From positions 1-64,000 of the forward strand of contig JAEXZY010000121.1 of NCBI GenBank assembly GCA_023404955.1: 64,000 bases of DNA. The letters are read 5' to 3'. This document shows positions 43,878-52,342 of the stretch, in pieces. A program made the position numbers and the translations under genes. How positions within the stretch are numbered: the stretch's first letter is position 1; the number at the start of each line of letters is the position of its first letter. The notes beneath the pieces are model-generated. The model was given only the letters and a program-made list of their open reading frames with translations. It searched no databases and was not told the DNA's origin. This DNA is from Actinomycetes bacterium. GTDB taxonomy: Bacteria > Actinomycetota > Actinomycetes > Mycobacteriales > Mycobacteriaceae.

Positions 43878-44741
43878 ATGGGTTTCGGCGACGGGTTCGC
43901 GGGAAAGCGGTGTCTTCTCACCGGCGCGGCCAGCGGAATCGGGCGCGCAACGGCATTGAAGCTGGCGGCCCAGGGTGCGGAGCTCTATCTCACCGACCGT
44001 GACGCCGACGGCCTGGCTGCCACTGTGTCCGACGCGCGAGCGCTGGGCGCGGTCGTCGCTGCGCACCGCACCCTCGACATCACCGACCACGACGCGGTCG
44101 CGGCGTTCGCCGCCGACATCCACGCCGAGCACGGGGCGATGGATGTCGTGATGAACATCGCGGGTGTGTCAGCGTGGGGCACCGTCAGTCAACTGACCCA
44201 TCAGCACTGGAAGTCGATGATCGACGTCAACCTGATGGGGCCGATCCATGTCATCGAGACCTTCGTGCCGCCGATGGTGGCAGCGCGTCGCGGCGGTCAC
44301 CTGGTCAACGTGTCGTCGGCGGCGGGCCTGGTGGCTCTGCCGTGGCATGCGGCGTACTCGGCGAGCAAGTACGGCCTACGCGGTCTGTCGGAGGTGCTTC
44401 GCTTCGACCTCGCGCGCCACCGCATCGGCGTATCGGTGGTGGTCCCCGGGGCCGTCAAAACGCCTCTCGTCCAGTCAGTTCAGATCGTCGGCGTCGATCG
44501 CGAAGACCCGCGCGTGAAGTGGTGGACCGACCGCTTCGGCGGCCACGCGGTGTCACCCGAGAAGGCCGCCGACAAGATACTGCGCGGTGTGGTGCGCAAC
44601 AGGTTCCTGGTGTACACGTCGGTGGACATTCGTGCGCTGTACTTCGCCAAGCGCTTCTTCTGGGCGCCGTACGCGTTCGCGATGACGCGAGTGAACGTGT
44701 TGTTCACCCGTGCGCTGCGGCCGGCTCCGCGGCGCCGCTGA
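43878..44741 (+). CDS. SDR-family oxidoreductase (Rv3057c-like)
   Basis: The 287-residue SDR shows LTGAASGIGRATALKL, NIAGVSAWG, NVSSAAGLVAL (Ser) and YSASKYGL (Tyr, Lys). The long C-terminal extension with VYTSVDIRALYFAKRFF may contact membrane or lipid substrate. It is the partner of CYP136 in the conserved block and may oxidise or reduce the hydroxylated product. A TAAGGT hexamer at 43863-43868 suggests a possible own promoter. Confidence 0.86.
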   Translation: MGFGDGFAGKRCLLTGAASGIGRATALKLAAQGAELYLTDRDADGLAATVSDARALGAVVAAHRTLDITDHDAVAAFAADIHAEHGAMDVVMNIAGVSAWGTVSQLTHQHWKSMIDVNLMGPIHVIETFVPPMVAARRGGHLVNVSSAAGLVALPWHAAYSASKYGLRGLSEVLRFDLARHRIGVSVVVPGAVKTPLVQSVQIVGVDREDPRVKWWTDRFGGHAVSPEKAADKILRGVVRNRFLVYTSVDIRALYFAKRFFWAPYAFAMTRVNVLFTRALRPAPRRR

Positions 44742-44743
44742 GC

Positions 44744-45907
44744 TCAGCGCTTTCCCCAGTCCCACGGGGGAGTGGTCAGTAACTCCTGGCCGTCGATGGT
44801 CGTCTCGCCCCAGTCCTTGACGAGTTCGATCTCCGCGGTGTCGTCCGCGCCGAGCGGCGCGGCGGCGAGCCGCTCACGCAACGCTGCGGAATGAGTCACC
44901 ACGACCACCTGTGTCTTTTCCGCAGCAGCGCAGATCAGATCGGCCAGCGGGGGGAGCAGGTCGGGGTGCAACGACGTCTCGGGTTCGTTCAGCACCATCA
45001 GAGACGGCGGCTGCGGACTCAACAATGCCGCCGTCCAGAGCAGGAAACGCAGTGTGCCGTCCGAGATCTCGGCGCTGCGCAGCGGCCGCAACATGCCGCG
45101 CTGATGCACATGGAGGTCGAACAGCCCCTCGGTGACCGATACCGACACCGTCGCCCCGTCGAACGCGGCGGCCACGGCGCGGTCGAGATCGTCGACGCCC
45201 GTCTCCATGATCGTCTGGATCGCAGCCGCCAGATCCGAGCCGTCGTCGGCGAGCACCGGTGTGCGAGTGCCGACGTGCGGTTGCCGTGCCGGGGCATGGG
45301 CGTCGGCTCGGAAACCGTCGTAGAATCGCCAGTCCCGCAATCGTTCCCGAACCATCACGAGCTCGGGTGCGGCGCCTGCCCATTCCGCGAGCACGCTGCG
45401 GTGCGACGGCAGATTGCGCGACAGCTCGTCGAAACCGCGACTGCCCTCGGCGGCGACCTCGACCATGCCCCGTACGCGGCGTACCAGCGTGGTGGTCGGC
45501 CGGGCAACCGGGCCGGCGAAGACCAGCTCGCGTTTGATCTCCGGGTCGCGGGTGAATGCCGAGTCGACCGCCTGGGGCAGCCCGAAATCCACAAGGTAGC
45601 CGAAATCATCAGCGGCATAACCCAGTTCGATGGACACGGAGCGGGTCCGGGGGCCGCCCTGGGCGGCTCCGGTGCGTCGGGCGCCGCCGAGATGTTCGGG
45701 ACCGGCCCACATCGCCGACTCGACACCGCCTTCCCGGGCGAAGGACCCGATCACCTCGCCGCGACCACAGTCGGCCAGGAGGCGCAGTGCCCGGTAGAGC
45801 GAGGACTTACCGGTGCCGTTGGCGCCCGTGACGACGGTGAGGCGACGCAGTGGCAGCACCAGGTCCCGAAGTGAGCGGTACCCGCGTACCGCAACGGTGT
45901 GCAACAT
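44744..45907 (-). CDS. RecF/ABC-like AAA ATPase linked to DinB2
   Basis: The 387-residue protein has Walker A TGANGTGKSSLYRALR at about 31-46, an ABC-like signature region (SAEISDGTLRFLLWTAALLS), Walker B LMVLNEPETSLHPDLL and a switch His in VVVTHS. This is the SMC/RecF/OLD ATPase class, but no TOPRIM nuclease domain is present. I start at MLHTVAVRGYRS (45907). It is the last gene of a TetR-dinB2-ATPase operon, 10 bp after dinB2. I do not recall it in the matching M. tuberculosis block. A DNA-repair accessory role is inferred from context. Confidence 0.8.
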   Translation of the reverse strand: MLHTVAVRGYRSLRDLVLPLRRLTVVTGANGTGKSSLYRALRLLADCGRGEVIGSFAREGGVESAMWAGPEHLGGARRTGAAQGGPRTRSVSIELGYAADDFGYLVDFGLPQAVDSAFTRDPEIKRELVFAGPVARPTTTLVRRVRGMVEVAAEGSRGFDELSRNLPSHRSVLAEWAGAAPELVMVRERLRDWRFYDGFRADAHAPARQPHVGTRTPVLADDGSDLAAAIQTIMETGVDDLDRAVAAAFDGATVSVSVTEGLFDLHVHQRGMLRPLRSAEISDGTLRFLLWTAALLSPQPPSLMVLNEPETSLHPDLLPPLADLICAAAEKTQVVVVTHSAALRERLAAAPLGADDTAEIELVKDWGETTIDGQELLTTPPWDWGKR

Positions 45908-45917
45908 CGGCACGACG

Positions 45918-47003
45918 CTAGCTCTCGGCACCGACAGTCACTTGGCCGGTTGCCGTGTCGTTCATCGACAACTCGAGGCGGACCCCGAGCAGGCGCACCG
46001 GGCGGTCGAGGTCGAATTCGCCGAGCAGGGCCAGCGCGGTGGCGACGACGGGGGCGGAGTCGACGGTCGGTGCCGAGAGTGTCCGGATCTTGGTGCGGGT
46101 GTAGAACGTCGCGGTGCGTACGGTGACCGCCACTCGGGTGACCACCCGTTGCTGCTCGACGATCTCGGCCAGCGTGCGCTGCGCGAGATCGGTGACCGCG
46201 GCCGCCATGTCGGCTCGGTCGGTGAGGTCGTCGGCGAACGTGACAACGTGACTGCGGGAGCGCGGCACCCACGGTGCGGCGCTGACCGTCGTATCGCCAC
46301 CCCCCTTGGCGAGCAACAGGATCCACAACCCGGTGGTCGGGCCGAAGCTCGCGGTGAGTACCTGGGCGTCGGTGGCCGCCAGCTCGGCGACGGTCGTTAT
46401 GCCCATCGCGGCGAGCTTCTTCGCGGTCTTCTGGCCCACGCCCCAGAGAGCATCGACGGGTCGGCCGCCCATCATCGTCATCCAGTTCTCGTCGGTCAGC
46501 GCGGCGATCCCGGCCGGCTTTCCGAAGCCCGTGGCGACTTTGGCCCGCTGCTTGTTGTCACTGATGCCGACTGAGCACGTCAAACCGGTCTCGGCGCGGA
46601 CGGTGTCCTGGATGCGCTGGGCAAGCACGAACGGGTCGGTCTGACCGCCGCCGACGTAGGCCTCGTCCCGGCCCCACACCTCGACCGGGTGGCCGAGGTC
46701 GCGAAGTGCCGTCATCACCCGCTCGGATGCGGCGTCGTAGGCCTCGGGATCAGACGGTAGGAAGGTGGCCTCGGGGCAGCGCCGCGCAGCCACGCGCAGC
46801 GGCATCCCCGCGTGCACGCCATGAGCGCGCGCCTCATACGACGCGCAGGTGACCACCTTGCGCGCCTCGGTGGGGTCGCCGTTGCCACCGACGATGACCG
46901 GCAGGCCGATCAGATCGGGATGCCGCTGGAGTTCGACCGAGGCGAGGAACTGGTCGGCGTCCACGTGCAGAATCCACCCGCTCGACTGTTCCTCGGCTGT
47001 CAT
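45918..47003 (-). CDS. dinB: Y-family DNA polymerase DinB2 (Pol IV-like)
   Basis: The 361-residue protein has HVDADQFLASVELQ with two catalytic Asp residues (15 and 17), GGNGDPTEARKVVTCASYEA and WGRDEAYVGG (catalytic Asp-Glu). Leu20 replaces the bulky steric-gate residue. In M. smegmatis DinB2 the matching Leu14 permits ribonucleotide incorporation. No QLxLF-type clamp motif is seen at the C-terminus, as in DinB2. The ATG overlaps the TetR stop. Position matches Rv3056. Confidence 0.9.
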   Translation of the reverse strand: MTAEEQSSGWILHVDADQFLASVELQRHPDLIGLPVIVGGNGDPTEARKVVTCASYEARAHGVHAGMPLRVAARRCPEATFLPSDPEAYDAASERVMTALRDLGHPVEVWGRDEAYVGGGQTDPFVLAQRIQDTVRAETGLTCSVGISDNKQRAKVATGFGKPAGIAALTDENWMTMMGGRPVDALWGVGQKTAKKLAAMGITTVAELAATDAQVLTASFGPTTGLWILLLAKGGGDTTVSAAPWVPRSRSHVVTFADDLTDRADMAAAVTDLAQRTLAEIVEQQRVVTRVAVTVRTATFYTRTKIRTLSAPTVDSAPVVATALALLGEFDLDRPVRLLGVRLELSMNDTATGQVTVGAES

Positions 47004-47608
47004 GTTCCGCAGACCTTGCGGGCCAGTGACTCCCACGCATCGCCCAGCTGCGTCAGTGTGCGGCCGCGGTCAGAGGTCTCGTGCTGGACGTAGTCGGCAT
47101 CCAGCAGCGCCAACAGTGCGGTGGCCTGGGCGTCGAGGTCGCCGGTGGTGCCGGCCTCTTCGAGGAGCACGCGGACGTGCCGGTGGTGCAGGATCATCGG
47201 TGCGCTGAAGCGCATCTGTGGATCGCGGCCCACGTCGGACAGCAGGGCGTAGTGGCTGTTGACGAAGCACAGGCGTTCGCGGCCGTAGGCGATCAACCGG
47301 TCCAGCGGAGGCGCGCCGGGGCCCAGCGGAGGCGGACCGAACAGGATCGCCTGCTGCTGGACCTTCTCGTCTTCGTCGAGCAGCACGATCATCAATCCGG
47401 CGCGACTACCGAAGCGGCGGAACAGCGTCCCCTTGCCGACGCCGGCGGCGGCGGCGATGTCGTCGGTGGTGACGGCCTCGGCGCCGCGCTGGGCCACCAG
47501 GCGGCGGGCGGCGTCCAGCAGCAACACCCGGTTGCGCGCGGCGTCGCCACGCTCGGGGGGACCGGAATCGTCGACCGACAGCATCGTCAGCCCATCAGAG
47601 GAGCTCAC
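47000..47608 (-). CDS. TetR-family regulator upstream of dinB2
   Basis: The 202-residue protein has HTH TTDDIAAAAGVGKGTLFRRF. It starts with GTG (MSSSDGLTMLSVDD); an ATG eight codons later is an alternative. Its stop overlaps the dinB2 start by 4 bp. It diverges from the FMN reductase gene across 88 bp that contain a CGGAC-CGCA-GTCCG dyad. The M. tuberculosis equivalent by position is Rv3055. Confidence 0.87.
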   Translation of the reverse strand: MSSSDGLTMLSVDDSGPPERGDAARNRVLLLDAARRLVAQRGAEAVTTDDIAAAAGVGKGTLFRRFGSRAGLMIVLLDEDEKVQQQAILFGPPPLGPGAPPLDRLIAYGRERLCFVNSHYALLSDVGRDPQMRFSAPMILHHRHVRVLLEEAGTTGDLDAQATALLALLDADYVQHETSDRGRTLTQLGDAWESLARKVCGT

Positions 47609-47637
47609 CTGGCAACTTTAACTCAGCCGGAATTAAT

Positions 47638-47651
47638 CGGACCGCAGTCCG
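47638..47651. promoter_or_regulatory. Dyad between TetR and FMN reductase genes
   Basis: CGGAC and GTCCG surround CGCA. The wider region has repeated CCGGA/TCCGG elements (47627-47653) and AT-rich TAATT. A TetR operator is plausible; the exact boundaries are uncertain. Confidence 0.45.
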
Positions 47652-47696
47652 GTTAGACTCTGCGAGGATCGAGGTCAACGGACACGAGGAGAAGTG

Positions 47697-48239
47697 ATGG
47701 CGCAGAACACGGTTCTGGTCCTGGTCGGCAGCTTGCGGAAGGAGTCGGTCAACCGGCAATTGGCCGACCTTGCCGCCGAAACAGCGCCCGAGGGGGTCGC
47801 GCTGGAACGGTTCGATCGGCTCGGTGAGCTGCCGTTCTACAACGAGGACATCGACAACGACTCGGTACCGGAGCCGGTGTTGGCGCTGCGTGAGGCCGCG
47901 GCCGGTGCGGACGCCGCGCTGGTCGTCACGCCCGAATACAACGGGAGCATCCCCGGCGTGCTGAAGAATGCGATCGACTGGCTGTCGCGGCCCTATGGCG
48001 CGGGCGCACTGAAGGACAAGCCGCTGGCCGTGGTCGGCGCCGCGCTCGGCCAGTACGGCGGCGTGTGGGCCCATGACGAGACCCGCAAGTCGTTCGGTAT
48101 CGCCGGACCGCGCGTGGTCGAGGATCTCGAGCTGTCGCTGCCCGCGGCGTCGCTCGATGGCAAGCACCCGCGGGAGAGCGCCGAGGTGGTGGCCAAACTG
48201 CGTGACATCGTCGGCAAGTTGGTCGCCGAGATCGGCTGA
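47697..48239 (+). CDS. NADPH-dependent FMN reductase (Rv3054c-like)
   Basis: The 180-residue flavodoxin-like protein has LVGSLRKESVNRQLA (FMN phosphate loop) and VVTPEYNGSIPGVLKNAIDW, the signature of the NADPH:FMN/quinone reductase family. It could supply reduced flavin to a monooxygenase or reduce quinones under stress. It is divergent from the TetR gene, which probably controls it. ATG follows GAGGAGAAG. A strong terminator follows at 48253-48294. Confidence 0.9.
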   Translation: MAQNTVLVLVGSLRKESVNRQLADLAAETAPEGVALERFDRLGELPFYNEDIDNDSVPEPVLALREAAAGADAALVVTPEYNGSIPGVLKNAIDWLSRPYGAGALKDKPLAVVGAALGQYGGVWAHDETRKSFGIAGPRVVEDLELSLPAASLDGKHPRESAEVVAKLRDIVGKLVAEIG

Positions 48240-48252
48240 CCACCACGTCACC

Positions 48253-48294
48253 GACACCGCCTGGTTTCGCCCCTGCGCGAAGCCGGGCGGTGTC
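48253..48294 (+). terminator. Strong hairpin terminator after FMN reductase gene
   Basis: GACACCGCC pairs with GGCGGTGTC, and TTTCGC pairs with GCGAA further in, giving a long GC-rich stem closed by a small loop. Only a short T-stretch follows (GTTTGC), which is normal for mycobacterial terminators. Confidence 0.75.
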
Positions 48295-48455
48295 GTTTGC
48301 TGATCTCTTCCTGGCGTGGCGCCGGGGGTAGAGGTGTTGTCGGTGGGTCCTGGTAGACCAGGAGGATGCACGCGCGAGGGCCATGATGTGATCTGCGACA
48401 CGCCAAAATCGACGCGACACACCGAGGTGACCAGGCAAAATCCCAAACGTGTTAT

Positions 48456-48503
48456 TACGTTCATCTTGTGTGTGCTCTACTGATGAGGCACAACATCTAG
48501 TGC
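48456..48503. promoter_or_regulatory. Pair of NrdR boxes upstream of nrdHIE
   Basis: GCACAACATCTAGTGC at 48488-48503 matches the NrdR box consensus ACACWAYATMTAGTGT at most positions. A weaker copy, TACGTTCATCTTGTGT, begins 32 bp earlier at 48456. A spacing of about three helical turns is standard for NrdR, the ATP/dATP-sensing repressor of ribonucleotide reductase genes. Confidence 0.75.
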
Positions 48504-48699
48504 CCTAGGGTGGAGAGCGACGAGAGACGCGATCTGCGCTCGGCGAGGGTTCGGGGGGAAGTTCCCCCCTCGGATCGACGTTGAGAGCAGAGAGGGTGGA
48601 TCGCCCGGCCAGCTGGATCGTCGGATGAGGTGCGCAGTGACTTGCAGTACCAGGAAAACGCCCGTTGTTGATGAAAACTTTCGCTGAGGGAGCCCGCAT

Positions 48700-48942
48700 A
48701 TGACTGTCACCGTGTACACCAAGCCGGCCTGCGTTCAGTGCAACGCCACCTACAAGGCACTCGACAAGGCGGGCGTGGCGTACGAAGTCATCGACATCAG
48801 CGTCGACTCCGAGGCGCGCGACTACGTGATGGCCCTCGGTTACCTGCAGGCGCCCGTCGTGGTGGCCGGGAACGAGCACTGGTCAGGCTTCCGTCCCGAC
48901 CGCATCAAGGCCCTGGCCGGCGCACCCGCCGTCACCGCCTGA
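48700..48942 (+). CDS. nrdH: NrdH glutaredoxin-like redoxin
   Basis: The 80-residue protein starts MTVTVYTKPACVQCNATYKA with redox Cys11 and Cys14 (CVQC) and ends with the NrdH-type WSGFRPDRIKAL. It reduces the class Ib ribonucleotide reductase NrdE. GAGGGAG precedes the ATG. It is first in the nrdH-nrdI-nrdE operon. Confidence 0.96.
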   Translation: MTVTVYTKPACVQCNATYKALDKAGVAYEVIDISVDSEARDYVMALGYLQAPVVVAGNEHWSGFRPDRIKALAGAPAVTA

Positions 48943-48971
48943 GTCATCCGACATCGACCGAGAGGAGAGGC

Positions 48972-49418
48972 GTGAGTAACCTCGTCTACTTCTCCAGCGT
49001 GTCGGAGAACACGCATCGGTTCGTGCAGAAGCTCGAACTGCCTGCCATCCGCATTCCCCTGAGGGAGCGGATTCAGGTTGACGAGCCCTATGTCCTCGTC
49101 CTCCCCACCTATGGAGGCGGGCACGCCAATGGTCCCGATCCCGATCGCGGGGGATACGTCCCCAAGCAGGTGATCGCGTTTCTCAACAACGAACACAACC
49201 GGTCGTTGATCCGCGGCGTCATCGCGGCGGGCAACACCAATTTCGGTGCCGAATTCGGCTACGCCGGGGTGGTCGTCTCACGGAAGTGCGGCGTGCCGTT
49301 TCTCTACAGGTTCGAACTCATGGGAACGACGGATGACGTATTCGCCGTTCGCGCAGGATTACAAGACTTCTGGAAGGACCAGACGTGCCACCAACCGTCA
49401 CAGCTGCAGAACCTGTAA
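48972..49418 (+). CDS. nrdI: NrdI flavodoxin-like activator
   Basis: The 148-residue protein begins with GTG (SNLVYFSSVSENTHRFVQKL, the FMN loop) and has LVLPTYGGG and IAAGNTNFGAEFGYAG, the NrdI signature. It supplies the oxidant for assembling the dimanganese-tyrosyl cofactor of NrdF. It overlaps the nrdE start by 34 bp. Confidence 0.95.
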   Translation: MSNLVYFSSVSENTHRFVQKLELPAIRIPLRERIQVDEPYVLVLPTYGGGHANGPDPDRGGYVPKQVIAFLNNEHNRSLIRGVIAAGNTNFGAEFGYAGVVVSRKCGVPFLYRFELMGTTDDVFAVRAGLQDFWKDQTCHQPSQLQNL

Positions 49419-51553
49419 CCACCGGCGCGCACGCGCTTCCGGGCGAGATGGACTACCACGCCCTGAACGCGATGCTGAACCTGTACGACGCCGACGGGAA
49501 GATCCAGTTCGACAAGGACGTACAGGCGGCGCGGGAGTACTTCCTGCAGCACGTCAACCAGAACACGGTCTTCTTCCACAATCAGGACGAGAAGCTCGAC
49601 TACCTGGTGCAGAAGGAGTACTACGAGCGCGAGGTGCTCGACCAGTACTCGCGCAACTTCGTCAAGACACTTCTCGATCGCGCGTACGCCAAGAAGTTCC
49701 GGTTCCCGACGTTCCTGGGCGCGTTCAAGTACTACACCTCCTACACGCTCAAGACGTTCGACGGTAAGCGCTACCTCGAGCGCTTCGAGGACCGTGTGGT
49801 GATGGTCGCGCTGACCCTGGCGTCCGGCGACACGACGTTGGCCGAGAAGCTGGTCGACGAGATCATGGACGGCCGGTTCCAGCCGGCGACGCCGACGTTC
49901 CTCAACTCGGGCAAGAAGCAGCGCGGCGAGCCGGTGAGCTGCTTCCTGCTGCGCATCGAGGACAACATGGAGTCGATCGGTCGCTCCATCAACTCAGCAC
50001 TGCAGCTGTCGAAGCGCGGTGGCGGAGTCGCCTTGCTGCTGAGCAACATCCGTGAGCACGGCGCGCCGATCAAGAACATCGAGAACCAGAGCTCGGGTGT
50101 CATCCCGATCATGAAGCTGCTCGAGGATTCGTTCTCCTACGCCAACCAGCTGGGTGCCCGGCAGGGCGCCGGTGCGGTGTATCTGCACGCGCACCACCCG
50201 GACATCTACCGGTTCCTCGACACCAAGCGCGAGAACGCCGACGAGAAGATCCGCATCAAGACGCTCTCGCTCGGCGTCGTGATCCCGGACATCACGTTCG
50301 AGCTGGCGAAGAAGAACGAGGACATGTACCTCTTCTCGCCGTACGACGTCGAGAAGGTCTACGGCGTCGGTTTCGCCGACATCTCGGTGACCGAGAAGTA
50401 CTACGAAATGGTCGACGACGCGCGGATCCGCAAGACGAAGATCAAGGCGCGTGAGTTCTTCCAGACCCTCGCCGAGCTGCAGTTCGAGTCCGGCTACCCG
50501 TACATCATGTACGAGGACACGGTGAATCGGGCCAACCCCATCGACGGCAAGATCACCCACAGCAACCTGTGCTCGGAGATCCTGCAGGTGTCCACGCCGT
50601 CGGAGTTCAACGACGACCTCTCGTACTCCAAGGTCGGCAAGGACATCTCCTGCAACCTCGGCTCGCTGAACATCGCGAAGGCCATGGATTCACCGGACTT
50701 CGCGCAGACCATCGAGGTGTCCATCCGCGCGCTGACCGCGGTGAGCGACCAGACGTCGATCACGTCGGTGCCCTCGATCGAGCAGGGCAACAACGAATCC
50801 CATGCCATCGGTCTGGGGCAGATGAACCTGCACGGATATCTGGCCCGCGAGCGGATCTTCTACGGGTCCGACGAGGGCGTGGATTTCACGAACATGTACT
50901 TCTACACGGTGCTCTACCACGCGCTGCGGGCATCGAATCGCATTGCGATCGAACGGGGTCGGGCGTTCGGTGGGTTCGAGCGGTCGAAGTATGCGTCGGG
51001 GGAGTTCTTCGACAAGTACACCGACCGGGTGTGGGAGCCGGCGACGGACAAGGTGCGGCAGATCTTCGCTGACGCCGGCATCCGCATCCCGAACCAGGAC
51101 GACTGGAAGCGGCTCAAGGAGTCGGTTCAGCAGCACGGGATCTACAACCAGAATCTGCAGGCGGTTCCGCCGACCGGCTCGATCAGCTACATCAACCACT
51201 CGACCAGCTCGATTCACCCGGTGGCGAGCAAGATCGAGATCCGCAAGGAAGGCAAGATCGGTCGCGTCTACTACCCGGCGCCGTACCTGACCAACGACAA
51301 CCTGGAGTACTACCAGGATGCCTACGAGATCGGGTACGAGAAGATCATCGACACCTACGCCGCAGCCACGCAGCATGTGGACCAGGGATTGAGCCTGACG
51401 CTGTTCTTCAAGGACACCGCCACCACACGCGACGTGAACAAGGCGCAGATCTACGCCTGGCGCAAGGGAATCAAGACGCTGTACTACATCCGGCTGCGGC
51501 AGATGGCGCTTCAGGGCACTGAGGTGGAAAATTGCGTCAGCTGCATGCTGTGA
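49385..51553 (+). CDS. nrdE: Class Ib ribonucleoside-diphosphate reductase alpha subunit NrdE
   Basis: The 722-residue protein has ATPTFLNSGKKQRGEPVSCF (first active-site Cys), SNLCSEILQVSTPSEF (radical-site region with Cys), PPTGSISYINHSTSSIHPVA and the C-terminal CVSC pair that exchanges with NrdH. It reduces NDPs to dNDPs. It starts with GTG inside nrdI. Unlike many operons, nrdF is not adjacent but lies 8.7 kb downstream. Confidence 0.97.
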   Translation: MPPTVTAAEPVTTGAHALPGEMDYHALNAMLNLYDADGKIQFDKDVQAAREYFLQHVNQNTVFFHNQDEKLDYLVQKEYYEREVLDQYSRNFVKTLLDRAYAKKFRFPTFLGAFKYYTSYTLKTFDGKRYLERFEDRVVMVALTLASGDTTLAEKLVDEIMDGRFQPATPTFLNSGKKQRGEPVSCFLLRIEDNMESIGRSINSALQLSKRGGGVALLLSNIREHGAPIKNIENQSSGVIPIMKLLEDSFSYANQLGARQGAGAVYLHAHHPDIYRFLDTKRENADEKIRIKTLSLGVVIPDITFELAKKNEDMYLFSPYDVEKVYGVGFADISVTEKYYEMVDDARIRKTKIKAREFFQTLAELQFESGYPYIMYEDTVNRANPIDGKITHSNLCSEILQVSTPSEFNDDLSYSKVGKDISCNLGSLNIAKAMDSPDFAQTIEVSIRALTAVSDQTSITSVPSIEQGNNESHAIGLGQMNLHGYLARERIFYGSDEGVDFTNMYFYTVLYHALRASNRIAIERGRAFGGFERSKYASGEFFDKYTDRVWEPATDKVRQIFADAGIRIPNQDDWKRLKESVQQHGIYNQNLQAVPPTGSISYINHSTSSIHPVASKIEIRKEGKIGRVYYPAPYLTNDNLEYYQDAYEIGYEKIIDTYAAATQHVDQGLSLTLFFKDTATTRDVNKAQIYAWRKGIKTLYYIRLRQMALQGTEVENCVSCML

Positions 51554-51628
51554 CGCCGTCTTGCAACGATTGAAGCGCCGAAACGCCGATTAATATCGGC
51601 GTCCCTGGGAGGTGGTGTTCTCAGGCTG

Positions 51629-51841
51629 ATGATGGCAGCCATTGTGTTCATGACCGTTGGTCCCATGAGTTTCCTCGTGGGATTCGCAGTATCGGAAGTT
51701 ATCGGGTATCTGTCGACGATCATCGCGAAGGGGGCCATGCGCATGGGAAAAGCAATAGTGAGATGCGTCAAAGAGCGCACGGGTGAGATCGGAAAAAGCC
51801 ACCTCCCGGTTTCCAGGGATACCCTGCTGACGAGCTTGTGA
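51629..51841 (+). CDS. Possible small membrane protein (low confidence)
   Basis: The 70-codon frame encodes one hydrophobic segment (MAAIVFMTVGPMSFLVGFAV) followed by a basic tail (KGAMRMGKAIVRCVKERTG). Third-position GC is lower than in neighbouring genes. A GGGAGG stretch lies about 17 nt before the ATG, too far for a standard ribosome site. No homologue is recognised. It could be a chance frame. Confidence 0.28.
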   Translation: MMAAIVFMTVGPMSFLVGFAVSEVIGYLSTIIAKGAMRMGKAIVRCVKERTGEIGKSHLPVSRDTLLTSL

Positions 51842-51863
51842 GAGTCAGGCGAAAGACCACTAT

Positions 51864-51925
51864 TTCGAGCATGGGGGTTATGCACGCATTTAAGCAAAGT
51901 TGCGTGCATAACCCCCACGCTCGAA
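51864..51925. terminator. 25-bp near-perfect inverted repeat between nrdE and DUF5997 gene
   Basis: Arms at 51864-51888 and 51901-51925 match at 24 of 25 positions around a 12-nt loop (TTTAAGCAAAGT). It sits between convergent transcripts, so a bidirectional terminator is the simplest reading. The length and perfection are well beyond a usual mycobacterial terminator. Confidence 0.65.
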
Positions 51926-51935
51926 GGCATCACGA

Positions 51936-52319
51936 TCAGCTATCGGCCTGCTCGGCGCGCAGTGCCTTGAGGCGGCGCTCCTCGCGCAGCACGTTCTGGT
52001 AGCTCTCCCGTTCGGCGACCAACCACTCCGGCTTGTCGGCCAGGAGTGCGTCGATCTGCTCGGTGGTCAGCGCCTCGGTGATCCCGCCGCGAGCCAACCC
52101 CGCGATCGACACACCTAACTTCGCTGCCACCAAGTTCTTCGGGTGCGGCCCGTTCTTGCGCAACTCCTGCAGCCATGGCGGTGGGTCGGCCTGCAGCGCG
52201 GCAAGGTCGTCGCGGGTGATGGCGTTGCTCTGGAACTCGGCAGGTGTCGCCGGCAGGTAGACGTCCAGCTTCTTCGCCGCCGTCGCGGGTTTCATGGACT
52301 GGGAATTCGGCCTGCTCAT
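51936..52319 (-). CDS. DUF5997-family protein
   Basis: The 127-residue protein has KLDVYLPATPAEFQSNAITR and NLVAAKLGVSIAGLARGGIT, where the second segment resembles a helix-turn-helix. It is conserved in actinobacteria and commonly stands beside a LysR-type substrate-binding-domain gene, as here. Its function is unknown. The pairing suggests it could supply the DNA-binding part of a split regulator; this is inference. Confidence 0.72.
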   Translation of the reverse strand: MSRPNSQSMKPATAAKKLDVYLPATPAEFQSNAITRDDLAALQADPPPWLQELRKNGPHPKNLVAAKLGVSIAGLARGGITEALTTEQIDALLADKPEWLVAERESYQNVLREERRLKALRAEQADS

Positions 52320-52342
52320 GCCGCTCAGAGTATCGGTAGCCT

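Larger units (their letters stand above)
48240..48699. other. 460-bp region before nrdH: terminator, NrdR boxes and long leader
   Basis: After the terminator this region carries two NrdR-like boxes (48456-48503) and a leader of roughly 200 nt. The leader contains a G6/C6 hairpin at 48553-48569. No coding frame is convincing. The leader could hold further control of the ribonucleotide reductase operon. Confidence 0.55.
51554..51935. other. 382-bp region after nrdE: small open frame and long hairpin
   Basis: The region is less GC-rich than its neighbours. It contains a possible 70-codon membrane protein (51629-51841) and a near-perfect 25-bp inverted repeat (51864-51925). Nothing else was recognised. 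Confidence 0.5.

Noticed and set aside
51511..51933. Open frame of 140 codons antisense to the region after nrdE
   Set aside because: It crosses the long inverted repeat and the nrdE end, and its product shows no domain or hydrophobic pattern. It is better explained as a chance frame.
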